The notes beneath the pieces were generated by a model. That model ran no database searches. It saw only the letters and a program-made list of their open reading frames with translations, and was not told the DNA's origin. Positions 52,643-61,315 of a DNA stretch of 64,000 bases are shown here, one piece after another. Source of the DNA: Planotetraspora thailandica. Its GTDB lineage: Bacteria > Actinomycetota > Actinomycetes > Streptosporangiales > Streptosporangiaceae. Each line of letters opens with the position of its first letter. The first letter of the stretch is position 1. The stretch covers positions 38,359-102,358 of the forward strand of contig NZ_BOOR01000032.1 of the NCBI RefSeq assembly GCF_016863335.1, read 5' to 3'. Made by a program: the position numbers and the translations under genes.

Positions 52643-53449
52643 CTATCCACCCCCGTAGACCGGTCGCCAGTTGAACCACTCCGCCGGCAGGCTCTCGCGG
52701 ATTGACTGGAGAGCCTCGTGGGTGCGGGCGCGAACGTAGAGTTCGGCTTGCATGCCGTCTCGTGTCCAGCCCGGGAGTGCCTCATTTCTCATAGGGATCG
52801 GCTTGTCGTAGGTGTTGAGCGAAACGATTACATCCTCGCCCACATACCATCGGAGTTTGGGAAAACACTTCGTATGCTGGGCTGGCGATGAGGGCAAGGC
52901 GGCTGGTAGGAATCGTTGCCCGACCATAGGAATCTCGTCTGGGAGTAGTTCTCCGTAGAGTGTGAAGGCGTTGTGGTCGCTGTAGAGCGATTCTGTCAAG
53001 ACGAGGGCTATGCAGGCAGTCGATAGCTTGTCGAACCATGGGATGCCCCGCACGCAGTTGTCATGGCTGCACCAAGGGCGCAGGACGGTGGGGGGATCTT
53101 CCAGGGATAAGTTCGAATATCGAATGCCGCAGTCCCAGGCGCCTGAATTCTCGGAGTAGAACATTAGTAGCTCGGAGTCGTAATGAAGATCGTCGGGAGG
53201 TAACAGATGGTGCATGGTGTTGGAGAGATCAGGTCGCTTTCCGAATAGAGCCAACGCTTGCCGCAGGGCGAGGGGGAGCTCGAAGCCGAGCCGCTCTTGG
53301 GCGGCATTGAGCTCTGCTTCCCCGTAGCCGTCTCCGTTGCGCAGCGGCTTCATCCAGGCATCCGCGAAACCTCGGATAAACGACCATGCGTTCTCCCTGG
53401 ACTGCACGCCGGCGGCGAGTACGGATGGCAAATCGAATTTGGTCGGCAT
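52643..53449 (-). CDS. SMI1/KNR4 (SUKH)-like protein, possible immunity protein
   Basis: A 268-residue soluble protein. The first half fits the SMI1/KNR4 pattern: a charged helix (EAELNAAQERLGFELPLALR), ALALFGKRPDL, then LLPPDDLHY, LLMFYSENSGAWDCGIRYSN and PTVLRPW. SUKH proteins serve as immunity partners of nuclease and deaminase toxins in polymorphic toxin loci, and also have other roles. It lies 1.7 kb from the RHS toxin on the other strand, behind IS debris, so a functional link is only a possibility. ATG 53449 is the natural start. Confidence 0.65.
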   Translation of the reverse strand: MPTKFDLPSVLAAGVQSRENAWSFIRGFADAWMKPLRNGDGYGEAELNAAQERLGFELPLALRQALALFGKRPDLSNTMHHLLPPDDLHYDSELLMFYSENSGAWDCGIRYSNLSLEDPPTVLRPWCSHDNCVRGIPWFDKLSTACIALVLTESLYSDHNAFTLYGELLPDEIPMVGQRFLPAALPSSPAQHTKCFPKLRWYVGEDVIVSLNTYDKPIPMRNEALPGWTRDGMQAELYVRARTHEALQSIRESLPAEWFNWRPVYGGG

Positions 53450-53458
53450 ATGCAGATT

Positions 53459-53740
53459 CTACGAGGTCCCTGGGGCCAAGTCGCACGTGGCCCAGTGACG
53501 TTTTCTCACCGACTTTGCGCTGATCTTCCCGTGTTCGAAATGGACGGGAACGAGGGCCGCGCGGGCGAGGTCGCCGATTCGGCCGGGGCTGAGGGTGGTG
53601 TGTTGCAGGGCGATCCGGCGTTCGGTGAGCAGCGCCAAGCCACGTTCATCGAGCCAGCGCAGGGCTCGTAGCAGGTGGTTGTAGGTGCGGTTGCCGATGC
53701 TGAGGGTTGTGCCGTCGGCGGGTTGCTTGAACGGGGCTAC
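53459..53740 (-). pseudogene. Transposase C-terminal fragment (DDE, IS5-like)
   Basis: FKQPADGTTLSIGNRTYNHL, ERGLALLTERRIALQHTTLS and PGRIGDLARAALVPVHFEHG match the final domain of IS5-group DDE_Tnp_4 transposases. The catalytic residues and both ends are missing. It runs into an unrelated sequence at about 53740. Confidence 0.7.
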
Positions 53741-53759
53741 TACGCCGTGAGCTGCGCCT

Positions 53760-54109
53760 TGATTCCTAGCGGCAAGGGAGTCCGTTCGGTGCTGCACTCA
53801 GCGTTCACCACCGCGCTGGCCCAGCACTGCCTCGAAAACTCCAGGCCGCACCTGGGCTTCGTCGTCCTCGACTCCCCAGTCGTCACCTACCGGGATCCCA
53901 TCAGCGATCCGGTCGGAGCGGACGTCGACTTGACATCACACGTCGTGGGCCACTTCTACCAAGACATGCTCAATTTCCCGGTGCAGGCCGTAATCCTCGA
54001 GAACGGAGACCCACCCATCGGCGTGCTCTCCCACGCGCGCACTTACCGGTTCGCTAGAGCAGGATCAGGTAGACCCGGATTCTTCCCAACTCGGGCTGCC
54101 GACGACTGA
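53760..54109 (+). pseudogene. C-terminal fragment of an SMC/Rad50-like ATPase
   Basis: SGKGVRSVLHSAFTTALAQH, PHLGFVVLDSPVVTYRDP (a Walker-B/D-loop-like end), VVGHFYQDMLNFPVQAVILE and NGDPP follow the pattern of the C-terminal ATPase lobe of SMC-like proteins found in mobile elements and defence islands. The N-terminal Walker A lobe and coiled coil are absent, so the gene is a relic. Confidence 0.6.
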
Positions 54110-54601
54110 CACCGAACGCGGGCCGGCCCAGGCCCGGCTGCTTTAGGAGTGGGCTCCCTATATATGGGCTGACGCTGCGTTGGTTAATCCGATGCTCTAG
54201 GGCGTCGCTGGTAGGTGTGGGACTTACCGGGCGAGGCGGCGGGCGCCCCGCTGCTGGTCCATGACATCGAATGGTTGGCCGTCGCTGGGGCTGCCGTCCT
54301 TGCTAGCCGGCTCAGCGCTACGCGGTGCCCCACGCGCAGGTCACAGGCTCGACGGTTCCGGCGGATCGGGGCCGCGTCACCAGGACGGATAGGTTCCGGC
54401 CGTAGCGGTGTATGCGATGGATGTGATGAACGGCCGTCGGGCGGGGCATCCTGGGTGGCATGGACTTCCAAGCCGGTTGAGCGCGCGTCGGAGGCGTTCC
54501 AGCAGTCACTGACCGCGGAGGAGATTGGGAAGGTCTGTCTCCGTCTTCAGGTCCTCAGGCGGGGCAGGATCAGGTGCCTGACCCGGCGCAGGCTGTCATC
54601 G
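54110..54601. other. Non-coding or fully decayed stretch
   Basis: Several overlapping frames are open but none has consistent protein-like composition or a ribosome site. No hairpin or repeat stood out. Probably debris between the ATPase and creatininase relics. Confidence 0.4.
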
Positions 54602-54880
54602 TCACTCAAGAGGTGCTGGCGTACAGCGCGCGTCCACGCGCATGAGGAGGCTGGTCTCGACGAGAGCGGCGTGATTGTCCTCTGACCGGTCCACCGCCGT
54701 CTGCGCGGCGATGTCGTTACGCGTGTCTTCCGGCGTGAGGTCCCACCAGGCCGCCGCCATGACCTTGGAGCCGGGCCCTTGGGCAAGGAAGAGGTCGGCC
54801 GCCTCGAAGATCAACAGGTACGTTCGCGATGTGGCCGTTGGGACGAGCCGTACCGGATCTTGAGAATCTCGTTCATGGCA
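54602..54880 (-). pseudogene. Creatininase-family fragment
   Basis: The minus strand reads LIFEAADLFLAQGPGSKVMA, AWWDLTPEDTRN and then RSEDNHAALVETSLLM, the C-terminal half of creatininase/amidohydrolase-type enzymes (the conserved HA..VETS motif). Upstream, VPTATSRTYL occupies the NGH..N position and is degenerate. About 150 residues are missing. A relic with no pathway context. Confidence 0.6.
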
Positions 54881-54881
54881 G

Positions 54882-55061
54882 TCACTGTCCTCGCCGACAT
54901 GGTGCGCCGTTGTTCAGGACAGGGAAGGAGGCGGGTGGCCGGGACTGCCGGTGCGGGAAGTCGGGCAGCTGGTTGTGGCAGCTACGGCACACGTAGTCGT
55001 CCGGGGCCTGCTCAACGCCAAAGACCCTGCGGCGAACCTGGACGGCGGTCAGGCGAGTCAT
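54882..55061 (-). CDS. Small CxxC protein overlapping the sulfotransferase end (tentative)
   Basis: A 59-codon frame starts inside the 3' end of the sulfotransferase gene (50-base overlap). It encodes MTRLTAVQVRRRVFGVEQAP, YVCRSCHNQLPDF and a Pro-rich tail. The CRSC pair could bind zinc. No family is recognised, and the long overlap makes it doubtful. It is the last possible gene of the sugar operon. Confidence 0.3.
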   Translation of the reverse strand: MTRLTAVQVRRRVFGVEQAPDDYVCRSCHNQLPDFPHRQSRPPASFPVLNNGAPCRRGQ

Positions 55062-55809
55062 AGAAGATCTCCGAGTCCCAGGTGTGCTCGTTCGTGCCGT
55101 CGAAGAAGGATTGCCAGGGTGTGGCCGAGAAGGCGTCGCGCAACTGCTCGAAGTTCTCCAACGTCTTGTTCGCCGGCCCGCCCTGCTTTTTGATCTTTTC
55201 CTGTACCACCACCGGTGTCACGCCCAACCTCCTGAACACTCGAGCCAGGGTGACGTTCAAGCCCTGTGCCAGGTCTTCGTAGGTGATGGTGAGCGCGTCA
55301 CCGGGCATCGATCGCTGCTGGGCGAGCACAGCTTCGGCGGTGGTGGCGAACCAGTCACGGCAGTACTCGGCGTCGAGGGTGAACGTGACGGCGCTCGGCT
55401 GCGGGACGGCTTGGCCCGCGTCCTCCATCCAGTTCCCGGTACGGAGCGCGAGCGCGTGGGACATCAGCTGTTCGAGAAGGTTCCTGCGGTACAGGTGCAG
55501 CCGGAGCAGGGACGAATCCTCCGCCAGTAACTCCCAGACCTCGCTCCACGCCCGGCCGCGGCGCCCGTGGCCGAGGTGGAGGGGGAACCCGGCGGCTTGC
55601 ACCCCATGCTCCTCTCGCCACAGCATCCGAAGGATGCTCCGGGCCGGCGTGGCGAGGTCGTAGGGGAAGTGGTGGACGGCTTTGTCGTTGAACGGCTCCC
55701 AGGCGCAGCGCACGCCCGGGTGCTGCTCCAGGCTCGTGTGGAGCAGGTGGGTACCGGTGCGTGCCTGGCAGAAGACGACGAATCTGTTGATGGAGGGGGT
55801 TCGCGACAT
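55012..55809 (-). CDS. Sulfotransferase
   Basis: A 265-residue PAPS-dependent sulfotransferase-fold protein. The N-terminal 5'-phosphosulfate loop is FVVFCQARTGTHLLHTSLEQ, with HPGVRCAWEPFND; the second site is LLRLHLYRRNLLEQLMSHAL, where the conserved Arg/Ser bind the 3'-phosphate; ITYEDLAQ follows. It resembles Stf0/LPS-type sulfotransferases acting on sugars. It starts three bases after the APH-like gene and ends the operon, so a sulfated product is expected. Confidence 0.82.
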   Translation of the reverse strand: MSRTPSINRFVVFCQARTGTHLLHTSLEQHPGVRCAWEPFNDKAVHHFPYDLATPARSILRMLWREEHGVQAAGFPLHLGHGRRGRAWSEVWELLAEDSSLLRLHLYRRNLLEQLMSHALALRTGNWMEDAGQAVPQPSAVTFTLDAEYCRDWFATTAEAVLAQQRSMPGDALTITYEDLAQGLNVTLARVFRRLGVTPVVVQEKIKKQGGPANKTLENFEQLRDAFSATPWQSFFDGTNEHTWDSEIFYDSPDRRPGSPQGLWR

Positions 55810-55812
55810 GTC

Positions 55813-56586
55813 TCAGCCAGAGGGCAGCAGGTGTTCGCGGTTGGCGAGGATGTATTGGATGTCCTCCCGGTAGGCGTCGGTGTGCCGTTCGTCGCGTTGG
55901 CGGTCGAACCGGGGGTCGCCCAGTCGGATCTTCGTCTCGATGTAGGCGGCGATGGAGGAGAGCCGGACGATGAGCAGGTCGAGCAGCTCAGCGGGGGTGA
56001 CGCCGCGCCCGTAGGCGTCGGCGAACAACCGCAGCCGTGCGGCCTGGTCGGGCACGGGGTCCCAGCCGAACGCCTTGGTGGAGCGGGGCGCGGAGAGCGG
56101 GACGAATCGGTGGGCGGCGTAGCACAGGTCCCAGATCCGGTTCGATGGTCCGGCGAAGTCCCAGTCGATGATCGCCGCCACCCTGGTCCCGTCGTAGACG
56201 ACGTTGTAGGGTCCGAGGTCGTTGTGGCCGATGCAGTCGATGTCCGCGGGGATCGTGGTGCGGTACTGCCAGTTGTCTGGCTCGGGAGCGACGAACCCGG
56301 TGGTGGCGTTGTGCATGGCCCGGATGGTGCGGGCGAGCTGCGTCAGCGCCTCGTCTGAACGCTGTTGTTCGGTGAGCGGGTAGGTGCCGGGCTGACCCGT
56401 GATGTAGCTGAGCGTCTCGGTCGTGTCGTCGGTGGACAGGAATTTCGGCGCTTGGGTGAACCCCACACGTTCGAAGTGGCGCAGCAGCGCCTGGACGTTC
56501 GGGCTCCATACGCCGGTCGTACGCACCACGGTGTCGCCGTGTCGTACGGGGGCGGAGTGGTAGCCGCCGGGCAGTTCGTCGGTCAT
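55813..56586 (-). CDS. APH-family phosphotransferase
   Basis: A 257-residue aminoglycoside/choline-kinase-like enzyme. The catalytic loop is IGHNDLGPYNVVYDG and the metal site AAIIDWDFAGPSNRIWDL, both intact; the N-terminal lobe is short (VLRTTG-type VVRTTGVWSPNVQALLRHFE). It could phosphorylate a sugar intermediate or protect the producer from its own product. Its start overlaps the carbamoyltransferase stop by four bases (ATGA). Confidence 0.85.
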   Translation of the reverse strand: MTDELPGGYHSAPVRHGDTVVRTTGVWSPNVQALLRHFERVGFTQAPKFLSTDDTTETLSYITGQPGTYPLTEQQRSDEALTQLARTIRAMHNATTGFVAPEPDNWQYRTTIPADIDCIGHNDLGPYNVVYDGTRVAAIIDWDFAGPSNRIWDLCYAAHRFVPLSAPRSTKAFGWDPVPDQAARLRLFADAYGRGVTPAELLDLLIVRLSSIAAYIETKIRLGDPRFDRQRDERHTDAYREDIQYILANREHLLPSG

Positions 56587-58346
56587 CGCCGGTCCTCTCG
56601 ATAGTCGGTACCCGGAGTGGACGTCGGAAACAGTGCTGTCTGCCGGGGGAGGGGGCCTCGGGCGGGGTACGCCCCGTGGTTGTCGATCTCGATCCGGACG
56701 TCGTCCAAGTAAAGGACGGAGAGCCCTTTGCGAAGGCAGAAGTTCATCGCCTGCGCCCCCGTCTCGATGATCGGCTCGTTGTGGTCGTTGAGTGAAGTGT
56801 TGCAGAGCAGGGGCACACCGGTCTGTGCGGCAAACGCGCTGATCAGCTCATACAGGCCGGCGTCGTCGGACGGAGAGATCGTCTGCACGCGAGCGGTCCG
56901 GTCAAGATGGGCCACCGCCGGGATGAGGTGGTTGCGATCCGGCCTGACGGTGAACGTCTGCAGCATGTACGGGGAGGGACGGTCGCCGTCGAACCATGTC
57001 GACATCTGGTCGGCCAAGACGATCGGTGCCACCGGCCGCCACCACTGCCGCCCCTTCAGCGCGTTAAGCATGTCCCGTGAGGCAGGGGTCCGCGGGTCGG
57101 CGAGGATGCTGCGGTGCCCCAGGGCACGCGGCCCGACCTCCGATCGGCCCTGGACCCAGACGACCGGGCCGCGGAGCAGATCGGCGACCGCCGTTTCCTT
57201 CGCGTACGACGTCGCCGAGGAGATGTAGGGGCGGAACTCGGCGATCACCTTCTCCGCTCGGCCGGTGTCTCCTCCCAGGTAGGCTTCGGGGAACCGGAAG
57301 GAGAACCCATCGGGAAACCGGTGCAGGAACTGCGCCAGGGCGAGGCCGATCGACTGGCCACAGTCGCTCACTGAGGGCGTCTCCAGGAACGTCGCGAACC
57401 CGAAGCGCTCCATCACCGCGCTGTTGGTCGGACAGTTGAGCGCGTATCCGCCGGTGATGGCGAGGGCAGTGTCGGCCGGGTCGACGGCGAACCGATCCAG
57501 CGCACGTTCGATCGTCTGAGCGATCAGATCGACGCTCGCCTGCTGAACGGCCTTCATCACTGCGCTCGCGATGCTTTCGGCGGTCGAGAATCGATCGTCG
57601 ATGCCCTCCAACCCCCCGCGCTCGGCTTGATCCACCAACTGCTGCATCCGCAGGGCGATCTCCTCGTCCGCATTGCGCCCGTCTGCCAGATGGCGGCTGT
57701 ATATCTCCAGGCCCGTGAACGGGTTGCCGATATCGGGAGCGAGCTGGGCGCTGCTCGCGGTGGCCAGCGCCATCAGGGTCCCTTCGCGCATCCGGAAGGT
57801 CCGTGACGCCGCGGAGTACAGCTTCGCCGGGGAGGGGATCGGAAACAGTTCGAACAGACCGTGGTCGGCGTAGCCACCGACGTACCAGTTCCGCGGCTTG
57901 CGCTGGACCACCGAGTCCGGGGTGTCGTCGACGGCCAGGCCGAGCACCTGGCCCTCGAAGAAGTGACGGGTGTCGGAGAGCATCCCGCCTAGCAGGTGGC
58001 AGCGGCTGTGATACGGCAGGTCGGGCACGGCCGCCGCGACCACGTCATGGGCGCCCGAGCCCAGTCCGGGAGTCCCATAGATGTCCTTGACGTCACCGAT
58101 CTGCAGTCCGACACCGTGCAGGAGTTCGCTCAGCAGCTCATGGAAGGCCGACTTGTTCCTCAGGGCTACACCGTGGTGCTTGTAGCCGGAGATCCGCTCG
58201 AATTCCCAGACCGCTGCCAGCTCTACCGTCGTCCCGCGCTTGAGCCAGGCGGACATGTTCTGGTCATGCCGTACCCATGATCGATTCTCGGCGGGGACGC
58301 TTCCCGGCGGGGCGATGTACGCGGAGATGTAGAGCCCATCTTCCAT
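56583..58346 (-). CDS. Carbamoyltransferase (NodU/TobZ family)
   Basis: A 587-residue carbamoyltransferase that transfers carbamoyl from carbamoyl phosphate to a hydroxyl, usually on a sugar. The N-terminal Kae1-like part has AVWEFERISGYKHHG and the metal-binding HSRCHLLGGM. The adenylate site is LAITGGYALNCPTNSAVMER with CGQSIGLALAQF. The C-terminal YrdC-like part has VVWVQGRSEVGPRALGHRSI, the hallmark of the family. ATG 58346 has AGAGAGG upstream. It lies 26 bases after the GT2 gene and overlaps the APH gene. Confidence 0.93.
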   Translation of the reverse strand: MEDGLYISAYIAPPGSVPAENRSWVRHDQNMSAWLKRGTTVELAAVWEFERISGYKHHGVALRNKSAFHELLSELLHGVGLQIGDVKDIYGTPGLGSGAHDVVAAAVPDLPYHSRCHLLGGMLSDTRHFFEGQVLGLAVDDTPDSVVQRKPRNWYVGGYADHGLFELFPIPSPAKLYSAASRTFRMREGTLMALATASSAQLAPDIGNPFTGLEIYSRHLADGRNADEEIALRMQQLVDQAERGGLEGIDDRFSTAESIASAVMKAVQQASVDLIAQTIERALDRFAVDPADTALAITGGYALNCPTNSAVMERFGFATFLETPSVSDCGQSIGLALAQFLHRFPDGFSFRFPEAYLGGDTGRAEKVIAEFRPYISSATSYAKETAVADLLRGPVVWVQGRSEVGPRALGHRSILADPRTPASRDMLNALKGRQWWRPVAPIVLADQMSTWFDGDRPSPYMLQTFTVRPDRNHLIPAVAHLDRTARVQTISPSDDAGLYELISAFAAQTGVPLLCNTSLNDHNEPIIETGAQAMNFCLRKGLSVLYLDDVRIEIDNHGAYPARGPLPRQTALFPTSTPGTDYREDRR

Positions 58347-58372
58347 GTTGCGCCTCTCTTTCCGACTCGTTC

Positions 58373-59341
58373 TCACTGATGCCGCCGAGCGGTCAGCCAG
58401 CACGCCGGGATGACCGCGCGGACTGATATGTCCTGCCGGCGAAGGAAGGCCCTGCCGATTCGGCGCGCGGTCAGTCCGAGACCCGCCAGCAGCAGGATCA
58501 AGGTCTTGGAGCAGCGGACCTCGCCCTTGCGTAGCTGCCTGGCCACGCGCAGCAGCGCGATCACGGCACGTCCGGAGCGACCGTGTACCGACTCGTAGAA
58601 GTCCAACTCGTTGATGAGCTTGAGGACCGGAGCGAAGTCGACGATTCGGCTACTCGACAGGCTGTGGCCTCCGATATGGGTCACACTGACCGAGGTGTCG
58701 ATCGCCACCCACCAACCGGCCGTCCGCAGGCGGTGGCAGGTGTCGATGTCTTCGACATAGACGAAGTACCGCTCGCAGATCCCACCGATCGTCTCGATGG
58801 CCTGTGGACGCAGGACCAGGCATGCGCCGACCACCCAGTCCGTCAGATGAAGGTCCGGAGAGAGCCGTCGCGTGAGTACGTCGATCGGGGTCTCATTGAA
58901 GACCCGGCGGATCTCGCTCCGCACGGTGCGGAATCGGTGCGCGGTGACCTGTTCGACGCCGTCTGCGGACAGCAGGACCGGCGACACCGCCCCGAGCTGC
59001 GGCGTGTCATGCAGGACGGCGGTCAGCTTGAGCAGGTCATCGGGGGCGATGAAGCAGTCCGGGTCAAGAAGCACAATGGCAGACGGGCCTATGTCCTCAT
59101 CCCTGAGATGCGCCAGCGCCTGATTCACCGCGGCTCCGTACCCTCGGTTGCGGTCGTTACCGATCACTGCGTCGGCCAGTCCCAGACGCCGGAGTTTCTG
59201 CACGGTGTCATCGTGGGAGTGGTTGTCCACGACGACGGTGTAAAAGGGCTCGGCGCTCTCGCGAAAGACGTTCAAGCAGCGTGCGACTGTGGCCGCCGAA
59301 TTGAGCGTGACCGTGATGACGGCCACCGGGGCGTCAGCCAT
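58373..59341 (-). CDS. Glycosyltransferase family 2
   Basis: A 322-residue GT-A enzyme: VAVITVTLNSAATVARCLNV at the start, VVDNHSHDDT, NRGYGAAVNQALAHL, the metal motif LLDPDCFIAP, WVVGACLVLRPQAIETIGGI and VEDIDTCHRLRTAGW. It resembles rhamnosyl/N-glycosyl transferases of polysaccharide paths. A possible membrane-associated helix is near the end (TLILLLAGLGL). Its start overlaps the preceding GT4 gene by eight bases. Confidence 0.93.
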   Translation of the reverse strand: MADAPVAVITVTLNSAATVARCLNVFRESAEPFYTVVVDNHSHDDTVQKLRRLGLADAVIGNDRNRGYGAAVNQALAHLRDEDIGPSAIVLLDPDCFIAPDDLLKLTAVLHDTPQLGAVSPVLLSADGVEQVTAHRFRTVRSEIRRVFNETPIDVLTRRLSPDLHLTDWVVGACLVLRPQAIETIGGICERYFVYVEDIDTCHRLRTAGWWVAIDTSVSVTHIGGHSLSSSRIVDFAPVLKLINELDFYESVHGRSGRAVIALLRVARQLRKGEVRCSKTLILLLAGLGLTARRIGRAFLRRQDISVRAVIPACWLTARRHQ

Positions 59342-60485
59342 CTACGGCCTCCCCGTAGATCTGAAGCATCCGGGGGAGCACCCGGTGCCAGTCGCCTTCA
59401 GCGAGAATGTGCCGCGTCGTCGGTGCCCGGGTCTGATCGCGGAGTTCTCGGTCATAGGGCGCGGTCTCCAGGACCTCCGCCAGCCTGTCGACGAATTCCG
59501 AGGGGTCATCGGCCGGGTCCGGCAGAAGGATCGCCGGGGTGCCACCGAGTGCCTGCGGAGTCCCGCCTACCGCCGTCGCGCACACCGGCGTCCCGCACAG
59601 CAGAGACTCCACGTTCGACAGGCCGAACGGTTCATAGATCGCCGGGGACACATGGAGCGCCGCCTTGGAATAGAGCTGCCGCATTCCCCGCCGGCCGAGC
59701 CCGGATTTGAGCCAGACGACGGTGTGCTGCTCAGGAACCTTGGCGAGCCACGTACGAAACTCGGCCGCGTCCCCATCGGATTCCGGGGAACCGGCGCGCG
59801 CCACGAAGGTGGTCGGCCGACGTAGGCGCCGCAGCGCGGCGAACAGGTACCGGTAGCCTTTCTGCTTGCTGATGCGGCCGGTCGCCAGGACGAACGGGCG
59901 ATCCCAGGGGACCTGCTGAGGCAGCGCGTCACAACCGACGTCGTGGTACCACTGGGCAACCTTGTACGCGGGCGGAACCACGTGACTGCGCTCGATGCCG
60001 TAGTGCTTCGCCAAGTCCCGCGCGATCGCCTGAGACACGCAGATCACGGTTGACGCGGCGTTCAGGGCCGCCATCTCGGTGTCCACCGCCCGCTCGAACA
60101 GGCCGCCGTGTCGCGCAGCCCGCCATGGGCGGTCGGCCTCGATTGAGTGCACCGTGCTCAGGTAGGAGCGACCTGAGCGCATCGCCGCGATGTGAGCTGC
60201 CATCGAGTGCGTGTGCACGACTTGCCCGAAGGTCTCTTGAGCGAAGGAGCCAGCCAGAGTTGGGCGGACCCGATACCGCTGCGACTGGGCAGGGACCGGC
60301 AAGGGGATGGACGGGCTCTGCTCTCGGGGCGAGTTCCTCAGCAGAGTCACGCTTACATCGGTGACCTGTGACAGACGGTGGTGCAGTTCATAGACGTGGA
60401 TTCCGGCGCCTCCGCGGACCGAGGGTGGGAATTCGCTGCTGACAAGGTGGATGTGAGGGATGGCGCCATCCCTTCCCCCGTTCAT
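59334..60485 (-). CDS. Glycosyltransferase family 4 (second of two)
   Basis: A 383-residue GT-B retaining transferase. The N-terminus has HIHLVSSEFPPSVRGGAGIH; the donor-side half has VLATGRISKQKGYRYLFAAL, then ALHVSPAIYEPFGLSNVESL and CGTPVCATAVGGTPQ, the usual E-x7-E region. Start 60485 overlaps the methyltransferase stop (ATGA); the upstream longer frame has no support. Confidence 0.92.
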   Translation of the reverse strand: MNGGRDGAIPHIHLVSSEFPPSVRGGAGIHVYELHHRLSQVTDVSVTLLRNSPREQSPSIPLPVPAQSQRYRVRPTLAGSFAQETFGQVVHTHSMAAHIAAMRSGRSYLSTVHSIEADRPWRAARHGGLFERAVDTEMAALNAASTVICVSQAIARDLAKHYGIERSHVVPPAYKVAQWYHDVGCDALPQQVPWDRPFVLATGRISKQKGYRYLFAALRRLRRPTTFVARAGSPESDGDAAEFRTWLAKVPEQHTVVWLKSGLGRRGMRQLYSKAALHVSPAIYEPFGLSNVESLLCGTPVCATAVGGTPQALGGTPAILLPDPADDPSEFVDRLAEVLETAPYDRELRDQTRAPTTRHILAEGDWHRVLPRMLQIYGEAVDG

Positions 60486-61315
60486 GGTTTCTCTCCGAGG
60501 ACGATGTCCTGGAAATCCAGGTAGCGGGCGTTCCCGCGCCACGAACCCCACTTGATGTCCAGGAGACGGATGCCGGCTGAGTCGCACATCTCCCGAACGT
60601 CGCTCTCGCGGTAGTTGACCACGTGCTCATCGCAGTTGTCGTGCTGTACGCGGTATCCGTCGCGTTCGTAGGGGAAGGTGTAGCGGGGTGAGGCACTGAT
60701 CGGCCCCAGGGCGGCCGGGCTGTCGGGGCTCATGAAGAACGTGCAGAGCAGTCTCCCGCCGGGGGCGAGGATACGGCTGCATTCTCCGAGGTAGTTGGCA
60801 ATCTCGCCTGGGAGCATGTGGGTGAAGACGGAGTTCGCCATGACGATGTCGTAGCGGTCGTCATCGGCGGGCAGCGTGATCGCTGCGGCATCGTGAGATC
60901 CGTTCGGCGCGTAGTAGCCGTTCTGAACGTCGATGTGGCGGAACTTCAGCTTCCTGTCCCGCGATGAGAGGCTCCGGCGACACCATTCGACCGCTTCCTC
61001 ACGTGGGTCGACACCGAGGTATTCGCCAGTCTCGAGGTACCCCGCCAGCGGCCAGGTCTTCCGGCCGAGGCCGCAACCTATGTCGAAGATGCGACTGGCG
61101 GGCGTGAGGCCAGCCAGTTCCTTCAAGTGATCGAGATAAGCGAGCCCATTTCGGTGGTACACCCATCGGCTCGACGGACCTTCGTACATCATCGTCAGCG
61201 GCGGCCACGGCTGCCTCGGATGCCGGAGGGAGATGTATCCGTCGGCGACTTTCAGGGCGAGCCGGGCGAGTCTGGTGGGTCTGCTGCTCTCCAAGAAGGT
61301 CGAGTACCTGTTCAC
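60482..61315 (-). CDS. Class I SAM-dependent methyltransferase
   Basis: A 277-residue enzyme with motif I IFDIGCGLGRKTWPLAGYLE, an acidic loop (LGVDPREEAVEW), IVMANSVFTHML and ILAPGGRLLCTFFM. The C-terminal segments suit a sugar or small-molecule O/N-methyltransferase. It is coupled to both neighbouring glycosyltransferase genes by ATGA overlaps, so it modifies the same product. Confidence 0.93.
   Translation of the reverse strand: MNRYSTFLESSRPTRLARLALKVADGYISLRHPRQPWPPLTMMYEGPSSRWVYHRNGLAYLDHLKELAGLTPASRIFDIGCGLGRKTWPLAGYLETGEYLGVDPREEAVEWCRRSLSSRDRKLKFRHIDVQNGYYAPNGSHDAAAITLPADDDRYDIVMANSVFTHMLPGEIANYLGECSRILAPGGRLLCTFFMSPDSPAALGPISASPRYTFPYERDGYRVQHDNCDEHVVNYRESDVREMCDSAGIRLLDIKWGSWRGNARYLDFQDIVLGEKP

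Noticed and set aside
54882..55061. Treating the CxxC ORF as a firm member of the sugar operon
   Set aside because: It overlaps the sulfotransferase by 50 bases and matches no family, so it is kept only as a tentative feature.
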